Source: Lewinellaceae bacterium (GTDB taxonomy: Bacteria; Bacteroidota; Bacteroidia; Chitinophagales; Saprospiraceae). From it: a DNA stretch of 64,000 nucleotides. Shown one piece after another: positions 1 to 10,100 of this stretch (the first letter of the stretch is position 1; every line of letters starts with the position of its first letter). The notes beneath the pieces were generated by a model that ran no database searches, had not been told where the DNA came from, and saw nothing but the letters and a program-made list of their open reading frames with translations. The translations under genes were made by a program, and so were the position numbers. The stretch lies in assembly GCA_020636375.1 (NCBI GenBank), contig JACJXZ010000011.1:62001-126000 (forward strand), in the 5' to 3' direction.

Positions 1-902
1 CGGCCCAATCCGATCAGTACCAGCATTACCCCTTCCCACCGGGCGATGCGCCATCCGGTGCGCATGAATATAATGACCAGAACGATCATAAAAATGAGCG
101 CCAGAAGGTTGGAACGCGCCTGGATGTCGACCGACAGGTCTTTCATCATGGCGGTCACGGCCAGTACGCCGTACATGTTGAAGATATCGCTGCCCAGGAG
201 GTTGCCCACCGATATGCCGTGCTTACCCCGCAAGGCGGCAACGATGGAGGTCGCCAGTTCCGGGGCGGAGGTGCCCGCCGCTACGATGGTCGCTCCGATC
301 ACCCACTGGGAAATTCCCGCCAGTTCCGCCAGGTCGGATGCAGAGATCACCAGAAAGTGAGAACTGCCGACCACCAGTACCAGGCCCAGGATCAAAATGA
401 AGGGGTCGTACCAGTTGTAGTTTTGATCGTCTTCCGTTTCGACTTCGACAGGCTCCTTTTTCCAGAACAAATATCCCAGATAGGCCAACAACATGATCAG
501 CAGCACGCTTCCCTCGAGGAAGCCGAGGGACAGGTCCCACAGGAAGCCCGTCAGCAGCAGCGTCCCCAGTAAGAGGAACCCTCCGTCCCGGACCACCACT
601 TTGTTGTTTGTTGCCAGGCTTCTGATGATGGCGGTGCCGCCTAGAATGAAGCCCAGGTTAAAGATATTCGACCCCACAATATTGCCTACGGAAATATCTC
701 CCATGTCCCGGACGGCCGCCAGGAAAGTGACGGCAAATTCCGGCGCCGAGGTGCCCGCCGCTACGATAGTCAGGCCGATGACCAGTTCTGAAACACCCAG
801 TTTTCTGGCGATCCTGACCGAAGCGTCCACCAGCCAGGTTGCCCCCTGGCCTATGACTAAAATGCTTATTAAGATAGTTGCTACGTCTACTAAAATGCTC
901 AT
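1..902 (-). CDS. Sodium/calcium exchanger family antiporter (CaCA, YrbG-like), partial
   Basis: Inner-membrane cation/Ca2+ antiporter; the C-terminus lies beyond the window edge. Translating the minus strand from the ATG at 902 gives a hydrophobic protein containing both alpha repeats of the CaCA family. The first carries VAAGTSAPEFAV followed by GNIVGSNIFN, the second VAAGTSAPELAT followed by GNLLGSDIFN. In this family the acidic residues and the GNxxGSNxxN turns line the ion site. A charged cytosolic loop (KKEPVEVETEDD) separates the halves, as usual for YrbG-type proteins. The neighbour at 938 is on the same strand and ends only 35 nt upstream, so co-transcription is plausible. Ion specificity cannot be told from sequence. 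Confidence 0.9.
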   Translation of the reverse strand, partial: MSILVDVATILISILVIGQGATWLVDASVRIARKLGVSELVIGLTIVAAGTSAPEFAVTFLAAVRDMGDISVGNIVGSNIFNLGFILGGTAIIRSLATNNKVVVRDGGFLLLGTLLLTGFLWDLSLGFLEGSVLLIMLLAYLGYLFWKKEPVEVETEDDQNYNWYDPFILILGLVLVVGSSHFLVISASDLAELAGISQWVIGATIVAAGTSAPELATSIVAALRGKHGISVGNLLGSDIFNMYGVLAVTAMMKDLSVDIQARSNLLALIFMIVLVIIFMRTGWRIARWEGVMLVLIGLG

Positions 903-937
903 TTATTGGTATATATTCGTGAAATCAATGGAGGGCG

Positions 938-1684
938 TCAGCGTGCCCGCTGCCGCATCGCCTCATACAACATCATGCCCGCCGCCACCGACACGTTGAA
1001 ACTATCGGTCGTGCCCTTCTGCGGGATGACGAACAGCTCGTCCGCCGCGCGGGCCACGGCGGGGCTGATGCCTTCCCCCTCGGCGCCCAGGATGAAGGCC
1101 ACGGGCTGGCGGAGGTCCAGCCCGTAAAGGGGTTTTTCCGCCTGCAGGCTGCTGGCCAGCACCTTGATGCCAGACATCTGCAGGTACTCGATGGCGGTGA
1201 TGAGGCTGCTCTCCCGGCAGACGGGAATGGTGGCCAGGGCGCCGGCGGAGGCTTTCATCCCCTCGGCGTTGATCTGGGCGCTGTTCTTCTGAGGGACGAC
1301 CAGGGCGTGGGCGCCGGCCGCCTCGGCGGTGCGGGCGATGGCACCGAAGTTGCGCACGTCGGTCACCCCGTCGAGCAATACGATCAGGGGCGTTTCCGAG
1401 CGCTCGTAAATGCCCGGCAGTACGTCCTCCAGCCGGTAATAGCGAACGAGGGCCTGCAGGGCGACGACGCCCTGGTGATTGCCCCGCACGATCTTGTTGA
1501 GCCGCTCTTTCGGCGCGACCTGCAGGGGCACGCCCGCTTCCCGGCACAGGTGGCGGAGTTCCTTCTCCATTTCCCCCCGGATGCCTTGCTGCAGCATGAC
1601 CTTCTCGATCGGGGTGCCGGAACGCAGGGCGTCCACCACCGGATGGCGGCCGTAAATGATGGAGATGTCTTTGTCTTTTGGCAT
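938..1684 (-). CDS. rlmB: 23S rRNA (guanosine-2'-O-)-methyltransferase RlmB / TrmH family (SpoU)
   Basis: SAM-dependent RNA 2'-O-ribose methyltransferase of the SPOUT superfamily. The start MPKDKDISIIYGRHPVVDAL is preferred over an upstream in-frame start because homologues begin just before the IIYGRHPV substrate-binding segment; this gives 248 aa, the usual length. The N-terminal L30e-like RNA-binding domain spans about 10-85. The SpoU catalytic domain contains VTDVRNFGAIARTAEAAG (motif 1, catalytic Arg and Asn), then FILGAEGEGIS (motif 2) and IPQKGTTDSFNVSVAAGMML (motif 3, knot and SAM binding). RlmB targets G2251 of 23S rRNA in E. coli; a tRNA target (TrmH) is less likely given the N-terminal domain. 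Confidence 0.9.
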   Translation of the reverse strand: MPKDKDISIIYGRHPVVDALRSGTPIEKVMLQQGIRGEMEKELRHLCREAGVPLQVAPKERLNKIVRGNHQGVVALQALVRYYRLEDVLPGIYERSETPLIVLLDGVTDVRNFGAIARTAEAAGAHALVVPQKNSAQINAEGMKASAGALATIPVCRESSLITAIEYLQMSGIKVLASSLQAEKPLYGLDLRQPVAFILGAEGEGISPAVARAADELFVIPQKGTTDSFNVSVAAGMMLYEAMRQRAR

Positions 1685-2010
1685 AGGGCACAAAGGTCGG
1701 AAATTTGCGGGAAAAGCTGGAAGGAGCGGATTTTTGATGTGCGATTTTTGATTTTCCGACGTTTGTTTTTCCGCCTTCCGCCCCGTCTTCGCTATCGCTC
1801 TTCCGGGCAAGCTTCCAACTTCCGCCCGGATCATGAACTTTCCCATTCCCCGTTGGTTTTCCAAATCCCCGGCTTATCTTGGCAGAAATTGCAGCGGCTT
1901 GCCACATGGGGCGCATCCGGAAGGTCATGCCACTATGTGTTCTATTGTGAAAATCCTATGTGGCCTATGTGATTAAACCAAAAGCTTGTACAGATACCAA
2001 AATTCAGTCA

Positions 2011-2469
2011 ATGGGCAGAAAAACTTTACTGGAGATCTTGTTCTGGATATTTACGGCAGTGGTTGTGGCGGCGGTGATCCTGCCGGTCGTCATCGCCGTG
2101 GAAGGATACCCCTTTCTCTTCACAAATGTGGTGTACATAGTTACAGCTATAACCCTGACCCGCTATCTGTTCCTCCTGCCCCACACCTTTCTCGCCCGGC
2201 GGCAGGCGCTCAAAACCATTGCGGTATTCCTGTGCATCCCCCTGCTGTTCTACCTCGTCCAGGAACTGAACCATTTTCAGGTGTTTATCGACGAAGAGGG
2301 GCTGGACGCCCTGGTCGGCAGCCTGCCCTATCAACGCCGCAACAATATGGTGGACTACATCCGCAGCGAAATGCTGCTGTTCGGTACTGCCAGCATCATC
2401 AGCGCCGTGGCCTTCCCCTTCCGGCTGCTCGCCTCCGTCTGGCGTACGCGGAACCGGGGAACGGTTTGA
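2011..2469 (+). CDS. Hypothetical four-helix membrane protein
   Basis: Not recognised. The likely start is the ATG at 2011 (MGRKTLLEILFW); an earlier in-frame start at 1960 would add 17 polar residues. The 152 aa product has four hydrophobic stretches, roughly residues 6-30, 37-57, 70-90 and 123-145, so it is probably an inner-membrane protein. No catalytic motif is visible. The decamer repeat array begins 11 nt after its stop codon. Confidence 0.6.
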   Translation: MGRKTLLEILFWIFTAVVVAAVILPVVIAVEGYPFLFTNVVYIVTAITLTRYLFLLPHTFLARRQALKTIAVFLCIPLLFYLVQELNHFQVFIDEEGLDALVGSLPYQRRNNMVDYIRSEMLLFGTASIISAVAFPFRLLASVWRTRNRGTV

Positions 2470-2480
2470 GCATTTGGGGA

Positions 2481-2710
2481 GATGTGTGGAAATACATGGA
2501 AATACATGGAAATACATGGAAATACATGGAAATACATGGAAATACATGGAAATACATGGAAATACATAGAAATACATGGAAATACATGGAAATACATAGA
2601 AATACATGGAAATCCATAGAAATACATAGAAATACATGGAAATGTGTGGAAATGTGTGGAGATATATGGAGATACATGGAAATGTGCGGAAACCCGAGGA
2701 GATAAATGGA
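2481..2710 (+). repeat. Decamer tandem repeat array (AATACATGGA)
   Basis: About 23 head-to-tail 10-bp units fill this stretch. The core from 2491 to 2640 is nearly pure AATACATGGA with scattered G-to-A changes giving AATACATAGA; the edges decay to AATGTGTGGA, GATATATGGA and GATACATGGA. The period equals about one DNA helical turn, so the repeated A tracts fall on one face of the helix. It lies between the membrane protein gene and the start of the YdeI-like gene at 2811. It can be read through as protein (KYMEIHGNTW), but that is a by-product of the repeat. Confidence 0.95.
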
Positions 2711-2810
2711 GATGGGCAGTATGGCAAACAAACTTGATGTTTTCGCTTTTTCTTTCGTAAACCTTTTGCGTGTTTTTTTTTTTTCAACAAACAACAAACA
2801 CCCCTGCTTC

Positions 2811-3404
2811 ATGAAAAAGCCCAAAAGCGTAGACGAATTTATCGACAACCAGCCCCAATGGAAAGAAGCGCTTCGCCTGCTTCGTTCCATCCTGCTCTCC
2901 ACTGGCATGGAAGAGGCGATCAAGTGGGGTCTCCCGGTATATATGGTGGAAGGTAAAAACATCGCCGGGCTGGGTGCCTTTCAGTCCCACTTCGGCATCT
3001 GGTTTTTCCAGGGCGCCCTGCTCGAAGATCCACATGGGAAGCTGGTCAATGCCCAGGAGGGAAAAACGAAGGCCATGCGGCAGTGGCGGTTTCAATCTAT
3101 CGGAGAAATTGACGAAAAACTGGTGCGGGAATACCTGGCCGAGGCTATCCGGAACCAGAAACAGGGCAGAGAGATCAAGCCGCCGCGGAAAAAGCCGCTC
3201 GTCCTGCCGCCCGAGTTGAAAGCCGCCCTGGATCACCAACCTGAACTGGCCAGCCGGTTCGCTCAATTATCGCACGGGAAAAAAAGGGAATACGCCGAAT
3301 ACGTCAGCGAGGCCAAAAGGGCGGAGACTAAAGCTGCGCGACTGGCAAAGATAATTCCTATGGTCCTGGAGGGAAAGGGGCTGAACGATAAGTGTCAGCG
3401 GTGA
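2811..3404 (+). CDS. YdeI/OmpD-associated family protein with DUF1801 domain
   Basis: 197 aa cytosolic protein starting MKKPKSVDEFIDNQ at 2811; earlier in-frame starts would read through the upstream repeat. The N-terminal part (residues 1-115) resembles the DUF1801/YdhG fold, with the typical MEEAIKWGLPVYMVEGKNIA and FGIWFFQGALL segments. The C-terminal part (about 130-195) matches the YdeI/OmpD-associated tail, PELKAALDHQPELASRFAQL then SHGKKREYAEYVSEAKRAET. The combination is common in Bacteroidota. The biochemical role is unknown; a link to polymyxin or cationic peptide response is reported only for the YdeI name. The decamer array sits where its promoter would be. Confidence 0.8.
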   Translation: MKKPKSVDEFIDNQPQWKEALRLLRSILLSTGMEEAIKWGLPVYMVEGKNIAGLGAFQSHFGIWFFQGALLEDPHGKLVNAQEGKTKAMRQWRFQSIGEIDEKLVREYLAEAIRNQKQGREIKPPRKKPLVLPPELKAALDHQPELASRFAQLSHGKKREYAEYVSEAKRAETKAARLAKIIPMVLEGKGLNDKCQR

Positions 3405-3423
3405 GGTATGAATAATTGCCTAA

Positions 3424-3560
3424 GTAATCCTTAAAAAATAACTTCACGGCCCTTAGTTGTAGTGAAGTAAAGCAGCCAGTCAGGGTTCCAGCGGGGTCAG
3501 GCTGCTGAACGAGCTACAACTAAGGGCTTCAAACAGTGAAGTTATTTTTTAATCACTACT
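3424..3560. repeat. Palindromic dispersed element, copy A (nested inverted repeats)
   Basis: An outer inverted repeat (TAAAAAATAACTTCAC near 3431 against GTGAAGTTATTTTTTA near 3536) encloses an inner palindrome running from TTAGTTGTAG (3453) to CTACAACTAA (3522). The inner core plus one arm recurs inverted at 50780-50886. No coding potential is seen. It resembles a non-autonomous palindromic element. The rest of 3405-4106 holds only this element and the repeat at 3845; no gene was found there. Confidence 0.8.
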
Positions 3561-3844
3561 AAAGCCCAAAAAATAAACAAAGCCGGGAACTTTTTCGGCA
3601 ACCGCCCCGTTTGCAGTTCAATATCTGGTTGAAAACCAGCCTAAAACCCCGAAAATGAACCCAAAAAACCCTCCCTACTCCAGCCCGGGCTGTCCCTCGC
3701 CCGGAAAAGCACCCCGGCGCTGCGCCTTCCGATTCTTTCCCTTTCGAAAAAAGCCTTCGGCATCCCGCTGCCTGCATTCCGGGCTGCGCTCCGCTTTGAA
3801 CGGCTTTGCCTTATGCCTTGCTCCGCTTATTTTTCATTTGTAAC

Positions 3845-3973
3845 GGGCGCGATTCCTTAGGCTGTAGGTTTTAAGGGGGCAACCCAGGCCCTAATCAGGC
3901 ACCTAACGCCTAAAACCCAAAACCTAAAACCTAAATCCCCCTGACACCGAAGAGGGCACAATTTAGCATCGCA
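3845..3973 (+). repeat. Dispersed intergenic repeat, copy A (partner at 58386)
   Basis: A stretch beginning GGGCGCGATTCCTTAGG and ending CACAATTTAGCATCGCACCC is repeated in the same orientation at 58386-58562. Between these ends both copies carry GTTTTA.GGGGGCAACCCAGG, CTAATCAGGCAC and several CCTAAAACC/GGTTTTAGG arms that pair with each other, so the transcript would fold into a long hairpin. No reading frame is conserved. Here it lies 130 nt before the M4 protease start. Confidence 0.85.
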
Positions 3974-4106
3974 CCCATTGTAACTGACAACCTCTGGCAA
4001 CCGGTTGTACGCCTGCCGGGTAACATATGCCGATCATCAGGGATAAATAACAGACATCCGGTTTTTGCACTAAAAGGACCCTTTCAAAACCCCAAAAAAC
4101 CATACT

Positions 4107-7100
4107 ATGAAAACCTGTTTTCTCTTCCTGCTCTTCCTGTGCTTTTTTTCCAGCCTGAGTGCTACCGAATTCCGGGGCGCCGAAGCGCAAAAGATCGTTC
4201 CGGGCGCCCGCAAAGTGCGGGTCGACGACAAGAGCGGCGCCATCCGGTACGTGAAGCTGGAAACCCCGCAGGCATTCGATGCCGGCCAGCTGGGCGGCTG
4301 GCTGAAATCCACCCTGCAGGCAGGCCCGGACGGCCATTTCGTGCTGTACGCCGTCCGCCAGGATCAGCTGGGCTTCACCCACTACCGCTTCCAGCAGTAC
4401 TACCGGCAGTACCCGGTGGAACACGCCGTGTATTACATCCACGCCAAAGGGCAGAAGGTCGTATCCGCCAATGGCGACTACCGGCGCGGCGTGAAGGTAG
4501 ACAATGCCCCGTCGGTCACCGCCGCCGCGGCCCTGGCCGCCGCCCGGGGAAGCCTCAACGCCCGCCAGTACGCGCCCGCCGGCCCGGCCAGCCCCGAACT
4601 GGTCATCCTGCACCACAAAGACAAAGCCTTGCTTGCCTACAAATGCGACGTGCACAGCCTCCAGCCGCTCGCCCGGGAATGGGTCTACGTGGACGCCTCC
4701 AGCGGCGCCGTCGTCCGCCGGCTGAACCGCCTGCACACCGGAGTGCTGCAGGATTCGCTCGGGACGGCCGAGACGAAGTACAGCGGCACCCGGCACATCA
4801 CCACCGACTACTACAACGGCCAGTTCCGCCTGCGGGAAAGCGGCCGCGGCAACGGCATCATCACCTGGGATTGCAACCAGTCCTCATACCCTGGCGACGC
4901 CGTGGACTTCACGGACGCGGACAACTACTGGGATGTCGCCACCAACCAGGACGATGCCGCCTACGGCGTCCACCACAGCGCCGAAATCACTTTCGATTAC
5001 TTCTTGGGCAACTACGGCCTGAACTCCTATGACAACCAGGGCGCCGTCATGAACAGCTATGTGCATTTCGGCTACAATTACGCCAACGCCTTCTGGGACG
5101 GGACGGGCTTCTATTTCGGCGACGGCGACGGGTACAGCTACCAGGCTTTGACCACCCCGGACATCGTGGCTCACGAGATCACCCATGCCGTCACCGAGTA
5201 TTCCGCCGGCCTCGTTTATGAAAGCGAGCCGGGAGCGCTCAACGAATCCTTCAGCGACATCTTCGGCGTCATTGTCGACTTCATCATCAACCCCGAAGCC
5301 GCCAACTTTCAGCTGGGGGAGCAGGCCAGCTTTGCCAATGACCCCATCCGGGACATGAGCAACCCCAATGCCGGGAACGACCCGGATACCTACCAGGGCC
5401 TGTACTGGTGGACTTCTTCGGCCGACAACTACGGCGTCCACACCAATTCCGGCGTGCAGAATTACTGGTTCTACCTGCTGGCGGAAGGGGGATCCGGGGT
5501 CAATGACAACGGAGACGAATTCACCGTCAAGGGCATCGGCCTGGAAGCTGCCGGCGCCATCGCCTACCGAAACCTGTCGGAATACCTGACGCCCATGTCC
5601 GACTATGCTGACGCCCGCTATTACGCCATCGAATCGGCCATCGACCTGTATGGCGAATGCAGTGATCCGGCCATCAGTACCACCAATGCCTGGTATGCGG
5701 TAGGGGTGGGCGATTTCTTTTCGGAAGCGGTGGTGGCTACAGCCGACGCCAATGCCCGGTTCAGCTGCGTCGTGCCGGCAACCGTGCATTTTATCAGCAA
5801 AAGCCTGAACGCCGACTCTTTCCAGTGGGATTTCGGGGACGGCCATTCCAGCACCCTGGAAAACCCCGCTCACGAATACCTCGCCGAAGGGGTTTATACA
5901 GTTTCCCTGATCGCGAGCGGACAGGGGGCCTGCGGCACTACCGATACCACTTTGCTAACCGATTTTATTACCGTGACGAATACCGGAGGGCCGGTTAGCG
6001 CCGCCTGTACGCCGACCTCCACCCACACCGACAACGGCCAGGGCATCTACCAGTTTTCCTTCGCCGGCCTGTCGTCCTCCTCCGCCCTCGGCGATAATGG
6101 ATATTCGGATTATACCTGTTCGCACGAAGCCCACGTGACGGAGGGCCTGCGCTACCCTCTGAGCGTCCGGACCGGCGCCGAAGAGTGGGTCAGCCTCTGG
6201 ATCGACCTCGATGGCAACGGCCATTTCGACCCCACTGCCGAGCTTGTCTATGCTTCCCCGGGGCCGGGTTACCTGCACGCGGCGGAAATCCTCCTCCCGC
6301 GCGCTCAGGCTTACGATGTTCCCCTGCGGATTCGCGTGCGGTCGGGCCAGTCTCCGGACGGGGCTGCCAACCCCTGCGCGGGCGCCGGCCTGGGAGAGAA
6401 CGAGGATTACACCCTGTGGATCTCCCAGAATAACGACCCGCCGACAGCCAACTTTTCCGCCGAACCCACGCTGGTCAATACCGGCGGGCAGGTACAGTTT
6501 GCCGACTTGACCGAAAACCTGCCGGACACCTGGTACTGGGCGTTCGAAGGCGGCAGCCCGGCCACCTCTGCCGAGCAGCATCCTCTGGTGAGCTACCACA
6601 ATACCGGCGCTTACCGCGTCACGCTCGTGGCGGCCAACGCTCAGGGCGCCGATACTCTTGTCCGGGAAGGGTACATCCAGGTTACCGATGTGGTTAACAT
6701 GTGCGAAATGGCCTCCACTACCGCGCCGGATGGCATCCTCTTCGATTCCGGCGGAGCGGACGGCCCCTATGGAAACGGCGAAAACTGCTCTTTCCTGATC
6801 AACCCCGGCTGCGCCCAGGAGATCACCTTGTCCTTCCGGTCGTTCAACCTCGAGTATTCCTACGACTACCTGTATGTCTACGATGGGATGGATGACACCG
6901 GGACCCCATTGTTGTGGGCGACCGGCTCGGCGCTCCCCGACTCGGTTACCGCCCTGTCCGGCGCGATGTACATCGAGTTCCGTTCGGATTTTTCGGTCAT
7001 CAGCTCGGGCTGGGAGGCCCACTGGCGCTCCGTCGTGCCGCCCGATGCGCCCGAAGCTGATTTTGCCCTCTCTGACGCCAACCCTCCGCTCAACACGCCA

Positions 7101-10100
7101 GTCCGGTTTACGGACCAGACGGCCAATTATCCCAACTCCTGGTTGTGGGACTTCGGCGACGGCGCCACGTCTGTCCTCCAGGATCCTGAACATGCCTACG
7201 CGGCACCCGGAGACTACACAGTCCGGCTCATCACCAACAATTGTTACGCCAGCGATACGGCCAGGCAAAGCCTGACGGTGCAGGAAGCTCCGTTGGCCGG
7301 CGCCGATTCATCGGCCATCAGCCTGGCCCTGGATTGCGGGGCTGCTGCGGTAGTGCCGCTCACCGTTTCCAATTCGGGTGCCGGCGCGCTTCAATTCAGC
7401 CTGGACATCGAGCGGGAACTGTTCGATTCCACCAGCGTGCAGGCTTATGCCGGGAGCGGGGCGGAGACCTCCCATGCTTTTTCCGGCGTCAACCCATATC
7501 CGGATTCCCTGCGCCTGGAGATAAGGCTGAACGGCGACTACGACGACACCGGGGAGTATGCCGCCCTCTATATCGATGGGGCATTCATCCAAAACATCAC
7601 CGACGGCAATCCCGCGAACGGGACGGACATCCTGGTTGCCTTTACCTTCGATGCCGCTGAAACTGCCGATTGGAGAGCGGACGGGCAGATCACCGTCGAT
7701 ATCCGGAACAGTTCTCAGGTGGATATCGGCATTGGCGGGACGGACACCCACCAGGCCAGGTTGCTGGACCACGGCAACGGCTGGCTGCAGGCGGAACCCC
7801 GGGAAGGGTTGCTGCCTCCCGGCGATTCCCTGGAAATCGCCTTGTCCTTCGATGCGTCCAGCCTGAACGCCGGCGCATACGCCAATTCCGTCTTCATTCA
7901 AACCAATGATCCGGACAACCCCGTCCTGGCCATTCCCGTAACCCTGGACGTCATCGGCTATCCGGAAATCACTTTTTCTTCGGATTGCCTCGACTTCGGG
8001 CAGGTCATGCAACACAAGGCTTCAACCCGGCAGTTAGCCATCCACAATGCAGGCTGCGCACCCCTGGAGATCGACAGCCTGCTGTCTGACCGGCCTGAAT
8101 TTACGCTCAGTTTCCGCCGGAGCAGCATCCCCCCGGGAGGTACCGATACCCTTTCGGTTACCTTTACTTCCGATACCGTCGGCATTTTCGAAGACACCGT
8201 GCGGGTGGTGGATAATGTTCAGGGAGAAGCCTATTTCTGCCTGCGGGCTGTTTCTTCCGGCGCTCCGGCAATCGCCGTCAGCCCGGCGAGCATCGAGGTG
8301 TCGATGAACAGCTGCCGGGATTCCATCGCGGTTCCGGTCACCATTTCCAATACGGCCTATGACGGGCTGGAATTCCATTTTGCCAACGGAGGGGGCGGCG
8401 ATACCGAACTGGGCCTGGACAGCGTGCTGGCCCGCCTGAACCGGTCCTACGCCAGCATCAACAGCCTTGTCCCCAACCGGTATGATTTTACGGAAGGCGT
8501 CTCCGGCACTTATATTTACAGCGGAGGCAACAACATGTATTACTACGGAAACTACCTCCACGTCAATTACGGTTATGAAATGCCCTACTCCGACAACCAG
8601 GTGGCCAGCTACAGCCCCCTGGGCCAGGATGGCCGGTATTTTACCCGGAAATATCCCGGGCTATTCGTGTTCGCCGCCGACATACAAGGCGTGGACAACT
8701 TCATTATCGGCGGCAACCTCGGGGCTTATAACGGCGACGTCGACGGCACCGTTTTAACCCGGGAATTTGGTGCGGCTACCTACACAGGCTTCGTAAAGCG
8801 GGTGTTTGGTGCCGGTTCGCCGTCCGTCAACCACCTGGTCATTGTCCGGGCGGGCGATTCGCCGGCAGAGCATTATTTTTCCAGCTACCCGGGCGACGAC
8901 TACCACGAGGTGGGGGGCCTGGGCCAGGCGAGCCGCTTGTATTACCTCCTGTTCGCTTCCGAAGCCGGCGGTTACATCGACGACGCGCAGATGGAGGCGA
9001 TCATGGATAACTTTATCGCCAGTGTCGAATCCTCTGGTTTTATCACTCTGCCGGAGGGCGGCTACAGCCTGGGTGCCGGCGAATCGATGGCCCTGGAACT
9101 CTCTTTTTCCACGGAACAGGTGGCCGGCGGCCGTTACGAAGAGGTCGTCTCGGTCTATTCCAACGACCCGTTGAACCCGATGGTCAATATTCCGGTGGTG
9201 ATCGATGTTTCCTATGACCTGTGCGCCGGTTTCGAATTCCGGCAGGCGACGGAATGCAGCCGGGAGGTGCAGTTCACCTCTACCGCCATCAACACGCCGG
9301 ATACTTATCTGTGGGACTTCGGGGACGGGTCTACCTCTACGCTGGCCAACCCCACCCATTCCTACGCGGCGCCGGGCACCTACGAGGTGCGCCTGCAGGT
9401 GAGCAATGACGTTTCTGCCGACGAGGCCGTCCTGCCCGTCGTCCTCGACGCCGCCAACGGGCCGGTTTCGGCTTGCGAAATCCCTGCTTCGTCCGGCAGC
9501 ATCACCCATGATATCTCCAGGTTTACCCTGAACACGATCGACGTCTACAGCGGCAGTTCTTCCAACGGCTATACCGATTATACCTGCGGCCACAGCACGA
9601 CGCTGGCCGCCGGCGTTCCGTACGACATCACCATTCAGGGATACTACAACTACCGGGAATCGGTCCGGGTATGGATCGATCTCGACAATAGCGGAAGCTT
9701 CGAAGAAGAGGAGCTGGTTTTCGAGGAACTCGACGCCTACACGCCCCATACCGGCACCATCCTGATACCGGCAGATATTGTCGTGGGCGTACCGCTGCGA
9801 ATGCGGGTGGCCTGCGAGGATGATTATTACCCGGCGCCCATGCCTTGCGGGGGGATGCAAAACGGGGAGGTCGAGGATTACACCGTGATCCTGGAGGCCA
9901 ACGACACCGCGCCCGCTGTCAATTTCGATTATTTCGTGATCGACGAATGCCAGGGCCTGGTGGAGTTCACCGACCTGTCCTTCAACTTCCCCACCGAATG
10001 GCACTGGGATTTTGGCGACGGCAGCGTCTCGGGTTTCCGCGACCCTTACCATTTCTTTCCCCGGGCCGGTCAATATGAAGTGACGCTGACGGCCGGCAAC

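Noticed and set aside
2481..2710. CRISPR array
   Set aside because: The repeat is a contiguous 10-bp unit without spacers, and no cas genes are present.
2026..2962. Histidine/isoleucine-rich repeat proteins encoded across the decamer array
   Set aside because: They exist in several frames on both strands solely because a 10-bp repeat cycles through frames; there is no start context or homologous form.
3559..3843. Small frames in the 3.5-3.85 kb gap
   Set aside because: Proline/arginine-rich, no ribosome-binding site or conserved pattern; considered noncoding.
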